A stretch of DNA of 64,000 bases from Persicobacter psychrovividus (GTDB lineage: Bacteria > Bacteroidota > Bacteroidia > Cytophagales > Cyclobacteriaceae): assembly GCF_036492425.1 (NCBI RefSeq), contig NZ_AP025294.1, positions 62,001-126,000 of the forward strand, given 5' to 3'. The notes under the pieces were generated by a model. It was not told where the DNA came from. It did no database searches and saw only the letters and a list, made by a program, of their open reading frames with translations. The position numbers were made by a program, and so were the translations under genes. Positions 8,367 through 17,106 of the stretch are shown here, piece after piece (the stretch's first letter is position 1; each line of letters begins with the position of its first letter).

Positions 8367-8746
8367 ACCCGTGGAAAATAATAATACAATAAAACCGCTA
8401 TTTGTCTATCACGAGAGGGACTCTCGCGATAGGGTGATGGATTGGGATTTTATGGTAAAAACGCGCAGTACATGTGCCGAAGGTACCTTTTCAACAGCCT
8501 CGGGTGGCATCCCGTGGAAAATAATAATACAATAAAACCGCTATTTGTCTATCACGAGAGGGACTCTCGCGATAGGGTGATGGGTTGGGATTTGATGGTA
8601 AAAGCGCGCAGTACATGTGCCGAAGGTACCTTTTCAATAGCCTCGGGTGGCATCCCGTGGAAAATAATAATACAATAAAACCGCTATTTGTCTATCACGA
8701 GAGGGCTTCTCGCGATAGGGCGATGGATTAGGATTTGATGCTGAAA
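8323..8746. repeat. Three tandem copies of a 143-bp unit
   Basis: The segment CAGTACATGTGCCGAAGG starts at 8323, 8466 and 8609, exactly 143 bases apart. Each unit carries a hairpin of the type CGAGAGG-(G)ACT-CTCGCG and a GGGTGGC...CCCGTGG stem. The units are near-identical, with scattered single-base changes, so the duplication is recent. There are no spacers, so it is not a CRISPR array. Confidence 0.9.
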
Positions 8747-8970
8747 ATGCAATGTCCTCTATTTCATTATTAATCGCCTTCTGATTCATTAGTATGATCG
8801 CTAAACCCTAAAGATCTCTCTTAATTTATAAACGCGTGGTGATTATTTTACGGGCAGCCTTTCCTTACAGGCAAAGCGAATAATTAACCAATCGTCCTCC
8901 TCTAATGAAGATTTTTCAATTTATTATGCCACTGATAGGCGTAATTTGTGCCAAACTTAAATCATCTAAA

Positions 8971-10803
8971 ATGAAGAAACACCTACTCATTTTTTTATGG
9001 CTCATTGTAGCTGTACCTGCTTGGTCACAAAGCGTGAACTCGCAATTTTTAAAATTCCCCGAGCAAAATATCGACTTTGTAAAAGGTGTTGCAGACTTTC
9101 ATATTTCATTGGAAGACCCTTCAGGGGGCTATTTCACATTCGCTGATTTAGATGGAGTGCCGCTTCCTGATCAAAGTGGTGGATGGGAAGGCTACGAATA
9201 TAAAAGTTTGTGTGCAATCAGCAGGTCCGCCTATGCATTTGCCCGTGCTTTTCAGCTTACCGGAGATATCGTCTATCTACAACATGCCCGTCGTGCGCTC
9301 AACTTTCTTTATGAAAAAGGGTGGGATCGTCAGCATGATGGTTGGTATTTTACTTATGATGAGACCAACCAAACTGCTTTTGGGGCACCTTGGGCAAAAG
9401 ACGAAAAATGGATCTTTCAGCAGGAATATGCTACGGTAGGAATTATGGCGATGATGGAAGCGCTCGGAGGTACACCTTATCTGTCGGATGGTCAGTCCAT
9501 TGAGGCAGATTGGATGAACCTGGCCCTGGATAATCTTGATGACCATTGGTGGGACGATAGGGCGGATTATTTGGGATTTTATGAAAAAGCGACTTCTCGA
9601 AATAGCGCTCAGAATGGCAAAGGCTTCACCGGCACAATTGATGGTATCAATACCCACGCAGCGTTGTTGGCGAATATCAGTCAAGAACCACAGGATGTGA
9701 TGCGTTTTCGTGATCTTTCAGATATTTCAAGGGACCGTCTGGCTGGGGCACTTGATTTGGCGGAGGTGAAAGCAGGTTTTCCGGAAGTTTTTAGTAATAA
9801 CTGGGAAATCGATCAATCCAAGGACCATTCAGGTGTAGGACATGTATTGAAAACGGCCTGGTGTTTGGGGCGTGCTGCAGTGTTTTTTAAAGATCCATCC
9901 TACCAGAAAGCAGCGGAAAAATTATTGGATCATGTGTGGGAAAGTAATCAACCAACGCATGAGGATTTATATGACCATACCTATGGTGCTCCATTTTCTG
10001 ACGTTAATTGGAAAACGGGCAAACGGAAAGATCAAACGAAAAATCATTGGGTGCTTGAGCAAGGGCTAACCGGTGGCTTAATGAACTACTACAGCACCAC
10101 CGATGAAACCAAGCGATTAATTTATCTGCAAATTGCAGATGAGTCGATGGATTTCTTTGAAAAAAATATGCTCACCAGTCATGGGGTCTCTTATGCCAAT
10201 GTGACTCAGGACGGTGCTCTTCCTGTTGGTGATTTACTCGCAGATGCTTTTAAAGCAGGCTTTCATGATGCCGAATTGGGTTATATGACTTACCTGTATG
10301 CGCATACTTATCTGCATGCCCGAGCCTTCGATCTATATTACCATTTTAATGGAAAAACCACGAAACAGGTAAGGTTAGCTCCGCTGATTGTTAAAGACGA
10401 GGGGTTGAGTATTGAGTCGGTCAGTTATAACGGAGCGGACTACACTGCTTTTAACAGTAAAGACATGACGGTGGATTTGAACGAAAATATTGATGGGATT
10501 TTTAAGGTTACTTTCAAACCCAATGAGCGTCCTCTCGATCCACAGCAACCGCTGGCCTCCGCCGTTAAGGAAAGTTATCAGGTTTTTCCTTCTGTTTTCG
10601 AAAGTGAGCTTAATATTCAAGGGCGGGGGATTGTTTCTGCTGTACTTCTTGATGCTGCCGGGAGAACCATACAGCGATTCCCGCTGATGCCTGACTTGGA
10701 GCACCAACAGCTTGAGGTGCAGCCGTGTACTTCTGGACTTTATTTGCTTAAATTAATCGATGAACAACAGCAACAATCTGTCCATCGATTAATCAAGCAT
10801 TAA
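8971..10803 (+). CDS. Secreted AGE-superfamily (alpha/alpha)6-barrel protein with T9SS tail
   Basis: A 610-residue exported protein. MKKHLLIFLWLIVAVPAWSQ is a clean signal peptide, which fixes the start at 8971 rather than the upstream 8905. The body resembles the N-acylglucosamine 2-epimerase (AGE) superfamily barrel, with EYATVGIMAMME, DGINTHAALL and GHVLKTAW segments. The last 80 residues (from about YQVFPSVFESELN) form a type IX secretion sorting domain ending in SVHRLIKH. It lies 16 bases before a mannonate dehydratase gene, which suggests that it releases or converts an uronate-containing sugar outside the cell. True epimerase activity is doubtful for a secreted protein; a polysaccharide-active enzyme is an alternative. 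Confidence 0.7.
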   Translation: MKKHLLIFLWLIVAVPAWSQSVNSQFLKFPEQNIDFVKGVADFHISLEDPSGGYFTFADLDGVPLPDQSGGWEGYEYKSLCAISRSAYAFARAFQLTGDIVYLQHARRALNFLYEKGWDRQHDGWYFTYDETNQTAFGAPWAKDEKWIFQQEYATVGIMAMMEALGGTPYLSDGQSIEADWMNLALDNLDDHWWDDRADYLGFYEKATSRNSAQNGKGFTGTIDGINTHAALLANISQEPQDVMRFRDLSDISRDRLAGALDLAEVKAGFPEVFSNNWEIDQSKDHSGVGHVLKTAWCLGRAAVFFKDPSYQKAAEKLLDHVWESNQPTHEDLYDHTYGAPFSDVNWKTGKRKDQTKNHWVLEQGLTGGLMNYYSTTDETKRLIYLQIADESMDFFEKNMLTSHGVSYANVTQDGALPVGDLLADAFKAGFHDAELGYMTYLYAHTYLHARAFDLYYHFNGKTTKQVRLAPLIVKDEGLSIESVSYNGADYTAFNSKDMTVDLNENIDGIFKVTFKPNERPLDPQQPLASAVKESYQVFPSVFESELNIQGRGIVSAVLLDAAGRTIQRFPLMPDLEHQQLEVQPCTSGLYLLKLIDEQQQQSVHRLIKH

Positions 10804-10819
10804 CATAAATACATTTTTC

Positions 10820-11986
10820 ATGAAACTTTTACCAAGTTGGAGATGGTTCGGTGATGCTGATCCTGTCTCCATCTCTGATCTCCGACAAGTCGGTGTCAGA
10901 TCTATAGTGAGTGCGCTACATCATATCCCGGTTGGGGAAGTTTGGAGTATTGCTGAAATTCAAAAACGACAGGCACAGATTAGTGGGGACGATGGGCTGC
11001 TCTCCTGGGATGTGGTCGAAAGTGTGAATATTCACGAGGAAATCAAACTCGGTGGACCCCAAGCGAACAAGTATATCGAAAATTATCAACAGACCATTCG
11101 TAATTTGGCCACCTGTGGGATTAAGGTCCTGTGTTATAATTTTATGCCGGTGCTCGACTGGACTCGAACAGACCTTAAATACCGCCTGATGGGTGGTGCG
11201 GAAACCCTGCGTTTTGATTTTAAAGCATTTGTAGCATTCGATGTTTTTATGCTTCAGCGCGAAGGTGCTGCTACGGAATATTCACCACAACTTTTAGCGC
11301 AGGCGGAAGAGTACCTGAAAACACTTTCAGCTGATGAACGACAAGCCTTGCAGGAAAGTATTTTGGCTGGACTTCCGGGAACGACAGAAGTTTTTACGCC
11401 GGAGGCTTTCCTTAAAGAATTGGCAAAATATGCAGAGGTGTCTGCGGATAAACTCAAGGATAATCTGAAATTTTTCCTGCAACAGGTGATTCCCGTCGCT
11501 GCTCATGAGGGGGTGAAAATGTGTATTCATCCTGATGACCCACCGTTCAATTTATTTGGTTTGCCACGGATCGTCTCTAATGCCCATGACCTTGAGTGCA
11601 TCCTGAAAATGGTAGATAGCCCCTATAATGGCATTACTTTTTGCTCGGGTTCTCTCGGTGCCAATCCTAATAATAATCTGCGGCAGATTATTCAAAAATT
11701 TGGGCACCGTTTTCCTTTTGTGCACCTGCGGAATGTTCAATTGGAGGACGGAAGGAGTTTTCATGAAGGAGGTCACCTCGATGGCAGTACCGACATGGTG
11801 GCATTGGTAAAGACACTGCTGACCGTTGGAGAAAATCAATCGGTATTCTATCGGCCTGATCACGGGCATCAGCTTTTGGATGATTTGCCAAAAGAGATGT
11901 TGTGCCCTGGTTACTCCACTATTGGTCGATTAAAAGGTCTTTCTGAACTTAAAGGAATTATCGCTGCCTTAACTTCAATGGATTGA
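10820..11986 (+). CDS. uxuA: D-mannonate dehydratase, copy 1
   Basis: A 388-residue cytoplasmic metal-dependent dehydratase that converts D-mannonate to 2-keto-3-deoxygluconate (KDG). Strong family blocks are [40 protein letters not shown] and RPDHGHQLLDD, which carry the Cys/His/Asp metal ligands. Length matches E. coli UxuA. It follows the AGE-like gene by 16 bases and probably shares its transcript. A second, clearly diverged copy lies at 13344 with the same blocks intact. Confidence 0.93.
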   Translation: MKLLPSWRWFGDADPVSISDLRQVGVRSIVSALHHIPVGEVWSIAEIQKRQAQISGDDGLLSWDVVESVNIHEEIKLGGPQANKYIENYQQTIRNLATCGIKVLCYNFMPVLDWTRTDLKYRLMGGAETLRFDFKAFVAFDVFMLQREGAATEYSPQLLAQAEEYLKTLSADERQALQESILAGLPGTTEVFTPEAFLKELAKYAEVSADKLKDNLKFFLQQVIPVAAHEGVKMCIHPDDPPFNLFGLPRIVSNAHDLECILKMVDSPYNGITFCSGSLGANPNNNLRQIIQKFGHRFPFVHLRNVQLEDGRSFHEGGHLDGSTDMVALVKTLLTVGENQSVFYRPDHGHQLLDDLPKEMLCPGYSTIGRLKGLSELKGIIAALTSMD

Positions 11987-12491
11987 TTCGTTCGGCATTT
12001 TTCAGCACAACCGATGATGATCGGTGGTTAGCAATCAGCCTTTGGTATCGGTCATCATCCTTCTGCCTTTTCACGCCGAAGGTCAAATTTTGAAATAACA
12101 ATTTGCTTTTTAGAGAATGCCTCAACAGATCAGAGCGCGTGTGAGTATTCTGATTTAAAGGAGAAAATAGGATTACTATTGGGCACTGAAGTAAATAACA
12201 CCATCTTGATAAGGTAAAAAGCACGCAAAAGCACGCAAAAATTTAGAATGAAAGTGGTTAAGTAGGTCTTTTTTTATTATTTAGCTGTTAGTAAAGTGAT
12301 AAATTGAGTTCCTAATTTTTATATAAATCATATTTTTATCTCCAAATTTTATGATATCAGCATAATTTTAGAAATCACCCATGTTTTTCAGCATGGTCAG
12401 GAGGCGTAGTGAATGATCAATTTTTGCGTGGTATAGATGTTGGTTTCTATCTTTGTCATACAATGATTTTTTTAACAAGTTAATTCAAAAA
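11987..12491. other. Intergenic region with promoter for the uxuB block
   Basis: No gene supported. It holds a tandem pair of AAAAGCACGC (12217-12236), a short CCATG/CATGG hairpin near 12380 and the promoter at 12423-12455. A minus-strand open frame (11958-12224) has no recognisable features and overlaps the end of the dehydratase gene. Confidence 0.6.
12423..12455 (+). promoter_or_regulatory. Bacteroidota-type promoter of the uxuB-uxuA-lacI block
   Basis: TTTG at 12423-12426 and a perfect TAnnTTTG box (TATCTTTG, 12448-12455) are separated by 21 bases, which matches the sigma-ABfr promoter pattern. The ATG at 12492 lies 36 bases downstream. The upstream TTG (12453) would overlap this box, which supports 12492 as the real start. 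Confidence 0.65.
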
Positions 12492-13331
12492 ATGAATAAT
12501 ACTTTTTCAGATATAAAAGGAAAACTGGTCGTCATTACCGGTGGAGCGGGTGTTCTCGGGAAGAGCCTCTGTACTGCTTTCGCCGCTTGTGGGGCGAATT
12601 TAGCAATTGTAGATTTGAATGCAGAAAATGCACAAAAGATGGCCGAAGAGCTGGTGAGTGAATTTCAAGTTCAAGCCATAGGTGTTTCAGCAAATGTTTT
12701 GGATCGTGCTTCGCTGGTGGAAGCTAAAGGCACCATCAATGAGGCCTTGGGGAGCATCGACATTTTGGTGAACGGTGCAGGGGGAAATCATCCGAAAGCC
12801 ACCACGGCAGTGGAACAAATGGTAGAGGATGAACTTGAAGGAACATTTTTTGATTTGGACGTTAAAGGGTTTGATTTTGTCTTCGACCTGAATTTTAAGG
12901 GGACATTACTGCCAACGATGATCTTTGCGCAAGACATGATCGGTGCTGATCGTCAGGGTGTAGTGTTGAATATTTCCTCTATGAATGCTTTCAAGCCATT
13001 GACAAAAATCCCGGCCTATTCAGCAGCTAAAGCCGCAATTAATAATTTCACCGAATGGCTTGCGACGCACCTTGCGCCTCAAAATGTTCGCGTTAACAGC
13101 CTCGCTCCAGGCTTTTTCATCACAGACCAAAATCGCTTTTTGGTAACCAATCAGGATGGGTCGTTTACCGAGCGTGGGCAAAAAATTGTCAATGGTACGC
13201 CAATGGGTAAATTTGGATCGCCGGATGACATTCAGGGCACGGCACTTTATTTGTGTTCTGATATTGCTTCTTTTGTTACAGGAGTGTGCATTCCTGTCGA
13301 TGGTGGGTATAACTGTTTCAGTGGCGTTTAA
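12492..13331 (+). CDS. uxuB: SDR-type D-mannonate oxidoreductase (fructuronate reductase)
   Basis: A 279-residue short-chain dehydrogenase. ITGGAGVLGKSL is the NAD-binding loop, NGAGGNHPKAT follows strand 4, and SSMNAF with YSAAK holds the catalytic Ser/Tyr/Lys. The length and the FFDLDVKGFDFVFDLN insert match the SDR form of mannonate oxidoreductase found in Firmicutes and Bacteroidota rather than the polyol-dehydrogenase form of E. coli. It would reduce D-fructuronate to D-mannonate, linking UxaC to UxuA. It lies between two mannonate dehydratase genes, 12 bases before the second, with its own promoter. Confidence 0.88.
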   Translation: MNNTFSDIKGKLVVITGGAGVLGKSLCTAFAACGANLAIVDLNAENAQKMAEELVSEFQVQAIGVSANVLDRASLVEAKGTINEALGSIDILVNGAGGNHPKATTAVEQMVEDELEGTFFDLDVKGFDFVFDLNFKGTLLPTMIFAQDMIGADRQGVVLNISSMNAFKPLTKIPAYSAAKAAINNFTEWLATHLAPQNVRVNSLAPGFFITDQNRFLVTNQDGSFTERGQKIVNGTPMGKFGSPDDIQGTALYLCSDIASFVTGVCIPVDGGYNCFSGV

Positions 13332-13343
13332 AATCATAAGAAA

Positions 13344-14537
13344 ATGAGAGGATTAGAGCAAACTTGGCGTTGGTATGGCCCAAATGACCCTGTGAGTCTT
13401 TCGGATATCCGTCAGGCTGGGGCAACAGGAGTGGTTACCGCATTGCATCATATTCCAAATGGTGAAATTTGGACGGAGGAGCAAATTCAATTGCGAAAGG
13501 AGGAGATTGAAGCTGCCGGACTTACTTGGTCGGTGGTAGAGAGCATTCCTGTTCATGAGGATATCAAAAAGGCAAAAGGAGATTTTCAGATCTATATCGA
13601 AAATTATAAAACCTCAATTCAAAACCTTGCCACTTGTGGCATTGATACGGTATGTTACAATTTCATGCCTGTTCTGGACTGGACACGAACGGACCTGTCA
13701 TTTAAGGTAGAAGATGGATCAGAGGCTCTTCGATTTGATGTCGCAGAATTTGCCGCTTTTGAAATCCATATTTTAAAGCGCCCCAAAGCGGAAGATGCCT
13801 ATTCGCCAGCAATAGTGGAGAAGGCTGCTCAGGTTTTTGATGCCATGAGTGAAAGCAAACGTGCGGAATTGGTGAAAAATATTATCGCTGGACTTCCGGG
13901 TGCTGAAGAAGGTTATACGCTGGAACAGTTTCAGGCTGTATTGGATGAATACAAAGAGATTGACGCGGAGGTGTTGCGGAAGAACCTGAAAACCTTCCTC
14001 AGTCATATTGTACCAGTAGCCGAATCGGCGGGTGTGGTTTTGGCCATTCACCCTGATGATCCACCTTACCCAATTTTAGGCTTGCCTCGGGTCGTGAGTA
14101 CTGAAGAAGATGCCGCCTGGTTATTGGAGGCTGTCCCTTCGAAAAGTAACGGCATTACTTTCTGTACCGGCAGTTATGGGGTGCGTGGGGATAACGATCT
14201 TGTTCGTATGGCCAAACGATTTGCAGATCGCATTCATTTTGTCCATTTGCGTGCTACTCAACGCGATGAGTTTGGTAACTTTTATGAAGCAAACCACCTC
14301 GAGGGTAATGTGAATATGTATGAGCTACTGAATGTATTAATGGCAGAAAAATCCCGTCGTTTGTCAGGCAATGATGAGTTCAGCAGAATGCCCATGCGTC
14401 CTGATCACGGGCATAAGATGTTGGACGATTTAGCAAAGCAAACCAATCCTGGGTATTCGGGCATTGGTCGTTTAAGAGGGCTTGCTGAACTTCGCGGAGT
14501 GATGTTCGCCATCGAACAGGCCAACAAAAATAAATAG
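13344..14537 (+). CDS. uxuA: D-mannonate dehydratase, copy 2
   Basis: A 397-residue paralogue of the enzyme at 10820. [42 protein letters not shown] and [11 protein letters not shown] are all intact, so it should be active. It is slightly longer in the region before the last block ([16 protein letters not shown] insert). It would make KDG from mannonate. It is packed tightly between the reductase (12-base gap) and the LacI gene (10-base gap), so this copy is probably the one co-regulated with glucuronate uptake. Confidence 0.93.
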   Translation: MRGLEQTWRWYGPNDPVSLSDIRQAGATGVVTALHHIPNGEIWTEEQIQLRKEEIEAAGLTWSVVESIPVHEDIKKAKGDFQIYIENYKTSIQNLATCGIDTVCYNFMPVLDWTRTDLSFKVEDGSEALRFDVAEFAAFEIHILKRPKAEDAYSPAIVEKAAQVFDAMSESKRAELVKNIIAGLPGAEEGYTLEQFQAVLDEYKEIDAEVLRKNLKTFLSHIVPVAESAGVVLAIHPDDPPYPILGLPRVVSTEEDAAWLLEAVPSKSNGITFCTGSYGVRGDNDLVRMAKRFADRIHFVHLRATQRDEFGNFYEANHLEGNVNMYELLNVLMAEKSRRLSGNDEFSRMPMRPDHGHKMLDDLAKQTNPGYSGIGRLRGLAELRGVMFAIEQANKNK

Positions 14538-14547
14538 TAATATAGCT

Positions 14548-15600
14548 ATGGGAGCGCGAAAATCCATTAGTATAAAAGAACTTGCAACCCTTGCGGGGGT
14601 TTCTGTTGGTACAGTGGACCGCGTGATACACCAACGCGGGAGGGTTTCGGATGAAACGCGGGATAAGGTTCAGAAATTGGTTTTGGAAACAGGTTATCAA
14701 CCTAAAAAATCTAAAGTCCGGCCTTTACGAATTGGCGTTTTATTGCCGGTTCCTTCTTCTAATCCCTATTGGGAGTTACCCCTTGAGGGAGTGCGTGAGC
14801 GAGCGAAATTTTTGGAAAATGATGGGGTTTCGCTCACGGAATTTCTCTATGACTATCACAGTGAAGAGGATTTTACCAGCAAAGGAGAAGCAATGCTCAA
14901 TTCGGCAGTGGATGGTTTAATTATCCACCCAATTTTCCGGCAGGCCACCTACCAGTTGGTACGGAATGTCAAAGCTAATAATTTGCCATTTGTCTTTTTG
15001 GATGTGAACCTTCCAGAACTGGAACCGATGTATTTTGTGGGGCAAGATGCCAAAAGTTGTGGTGGTTTGGCAGGTAGGTTGCTCAGCCTTGGGCTTGGGG
15101 AAGAAGATCGGGTATGGGTCATTAATTTTTCTTCCGCCTCAGCAAATTCTACCTCTTTCCTGCGGGAAATTGGTGCTGTGGATACGCTCAGGGAAAACCA
15201 ACTCAAAAATGAACAAATCCGCATGCTGGATTTTAAAAGGGGTACTGATGAGCAAAAACTACAAGCGCAGATTAAAGCGGAAATTGAAGCCAACGGGGCA
15301 CCAAGTAGGGTTTACGTTACAAATTCTCGTGTGAAGCGAATATTTGATGGTTTACGTGCTTGTGGACAAACACAAAAAATATTGATTATCGGGCATGACC
15401 CCCTGCCCGAAAACATTAAGCTACTTCAGGATGGTGATATTGACTTCCTGATTGCGCAGGATAGTAAGAGGCAGGGAGCCTTGGCATTGGAGGGTTTACA
15501 TATACATTTAACAGATCGCGTGCTTTTTGAAAAAGAAAGTCATATCTGTTCAATGGTTTATTCTAAAGAAAACATCAACAGTATAAGGTATTTTCATTAG
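14548..15600 (+). CDS. LacI-family transcriptional regulator of the uronate block
   Basis: A 350-residue regulator. The first 50 residues form a LacI helix-turn-helix (ISIKELATLAGVSVGTVDRV, then hinge), followed by a periplasmic-binding-protein-like domain of type 1 (IGVLLPVPSSNPYW onwards), which binds a sugar ligand. It sits within the uronate genes, 10 bases after uxuA and before the transporter, so it likely represses or activates them in response to a uronate or aldonate. I did not find a convincing LacI operator palindrome nearby. Confidence 0.9.
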   Translation: MGARKSISIKELATLAGVSVGTVDRVIHQRGRVSDETRDKVQKLVLETGYQPKKSKVRPLRIGVLLPVPSSNPYWELPLEGVRERAKFLENDGVSLTEFLYDYHSEEDFTSKGEAMLNSAVDGLIIHPIFRQATYQLVRNVKANNLPFVFLDVNLPELEPMYFVGQDAKSCGGLAGRLLSLGLGEEDRVWVINFSSASANSTSFLREIGAVDTLRENQLKNEQIRMLDFKRGTDEQKLQAQIKAEIEANGAPSRVYVTNSRVKRIFDGLRACGQTQKILIIGHDPLPENIKLLQDGDIDFLIAQDSKRQGALALEGLHIHLTDRVLFEKESHICSMVYSKENINSIRYFH

Positions 15601-15755
15601 CAGCTCATAAACCAAAATCGCATCGACAATGATGCTATTGTAAAAGGACTGTGGGACTATGAGGAGATTTTTGCTGTACAGGGGATGGTTCAGCCATCAA
15701 TACTGATATTACTCATTTTTAGTATCAGAACATTCAACAAGATATATTTTTTAAT

Positions 15756-17087
15756 ATGGATATTTTAGAGAAAGTTGGTTCGGAAAAGGTAGGGGTAAAA
15801 CCTAAGGATGGAAAATTCCGGTACCGTATTTTAGCCTTATTATTTATGGCTACTACGATTAATTATATGGATCGTAGCATCATGGGGGTGCTGGCGCCTA
15901 CTTTGGAGGGGATTTTCCAATGGACAAAAATGGATTATGCTTCGATCAATATTGCTTTCAAGGCCGCTTACGCCCTGGGCATGTTGTCTATGGGTACGCT
16001 GATTGATAAATTGGGCACACGTATCGGTTACACCATATCAATTGCCATTTGGTCGGTCTTTGGAATGGCACACGCTTTATTGCGTCCGGCTTTCGGACTA
16101 ATCGGATTTATGGCGGCACGTTTTGGGCTCGGCTTTGGAGAAGCAGGTAATTTCCCTGCAGCCGTAAAAACGGTGGCGGAATGGTTTCCTAAAAAAGACC
16201 GTGCCTTTGCAACCGGTATTTTTAATGCAGGTTCAAATGTTGGGGCTTTTTTAGCACCCATTGTTGTTGCTGCCATCCTTAGTTATGGAGGTACAGATGC
16301 CTGGCCAATGACTTTCCTTGTAACAGGTATATTTAGCGCGATTTGGGTGATTTTGTGGCTGAAATTTTACAAAAAGCCCGCCGACCATCCAAGTGTCAGT
16401 GAAACCGAATTAGCCTATATCCAGCAAGACGCCGAGGAAGCCGAGGAAGAAGTGGCTGTCCCAATTCCACTTTCAAAAATTGCCAGTAAGCGTCAGACCC
16501 TTGCCTTTACCGTAGGAAAATTGACCGATGGTGTGTGGTATTTCTTCATGTTCTGGAGTGGGATGTTCTTCCATGATAAGTTCGGCATGTCTATTAAAGA
16601 ATTAGGCGCCGCTTATGCTGTCATGTATTTGATTGCCGATTTCGGAAGTATTGGAGGCGGATACCTGTCTAAATTTTTTTTAGAGAGAAACTGGTCTTTA
16701 AACAATGCCCGGAAAGTATCCCTTTTGATTTGTGCGCTATGCATTGCACCGGTATGTATGGCCACCATTACCGATAGTGCCATTATCGCTGCTTGTTTAA
16801 TTGCTTTGGCTTCCGGAGGGCACCAGGCTTGGTCTTGTAATCTCTTTACCGTCGCTTCTGATTTGCTGCCAAAGCAATCTGTTGCAAGTGCGGTAGGTTT
16901 TGGGGGGATGTTTGGTGCGGTGTCCGGAATGATTATCGACCTGTTGTTGGGGACCTACCTCGATGCCATGGGGAATGACGCCTATTTTTGGATGTTTCTT
17001 GTAGCGGGAATGTTCTACTTAATTATTCTGGCCATTATGCACCTGATCGTGCCTGACTACAAACCTTTAACTCAAGAAGAAATTTAA
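15756..17087 (+). CDS. MFS hexuronate transporter (ExuT-like)
   Basis: A 443-residue inner-membrane carrier with about 12 hydrophobic segments. It carries anion:cation symporter family marks: TINYMDRSIMGV in helix 1, GFGEAGNFPAAVK in helix 4 and EWFPKKDRAFATGIFNAGSN after it. Members such as ExuT import glucuronate and galacturonate with protons. It lies 155 bases after the LacI gene and 19 bases before uxaC, so import and the first catabolic step are co-transcribed. An aldonate substrate remains possible. Confidence 0.88.
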   Translation: MDILEKVGSEKVGVKPKDGKFRYRILALLFMATTINYMDRSIMGVLAPTLEGIFQWTKMDYASINIAFKAAYALGMLSMGTLIDKLGTRIGYTISIAIWSVFGMAHALLRPAFGLIGFMAARFGLGFGEAGNFPAAVKTVAEWFPKKDRAFATGIFNAGSNVGAFLAPIVVAAILSYGGTDAWPMTFLVTGIFSAIWVILWLKFYKKPADHPSVSETELAYIQQDAEEAEEEVAVPIPLSKIASKRQTLAFTVGKLTDGVWYFFMFWSGMFFHDKFGMSIKELGAAYAVMYLIADFGSIGGGYLSKFFLERNWSLNNARKVSLLICALCIAPVCMATITDSAIIAACLIALASGGHQAWSCNLFTVASDLLPKQSVASAVGFGGMFGAVSGMIIDLLLGTYLDAMGNDAYFWMFLVAGMFYLIILAIMHLIVPDYKPLTQEEI

Positions 17088-17106
17088 TTTATTACTATTC
17101 AGAACT

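Larger units (their letters stand above)
7988..8970. other. Long non-coding region with structured repeats
   Basis: About 980 bases without a supported gene. It contains a large nested inverted repeat (8102-8192), a small hairpin (8265-8282) and three tandem copies of a 143-bp unit (8323-8746). Open frames inside the tandem repeat are by-products of the repetition. The final 220 bases before the next gene show no motif I recognise. Confidence 0.7.

Noticed and set aside
8275-8678. Open frames of 78-86 codons in 8275-8678
   Set aside because: They lie in and repeat with the 143-bp tandem units, with no start signal or family match.
8323-8746. CRISPR array
   Set aside because: Units are 143 bases, contiguous, without unique spacers and without cas genes.
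11958-12224. Minus-strand open frame of 88 codons after uxuA
   Set aside because: No signal peptide, domain or promoter, and it overlaps the uxuA 3' end.
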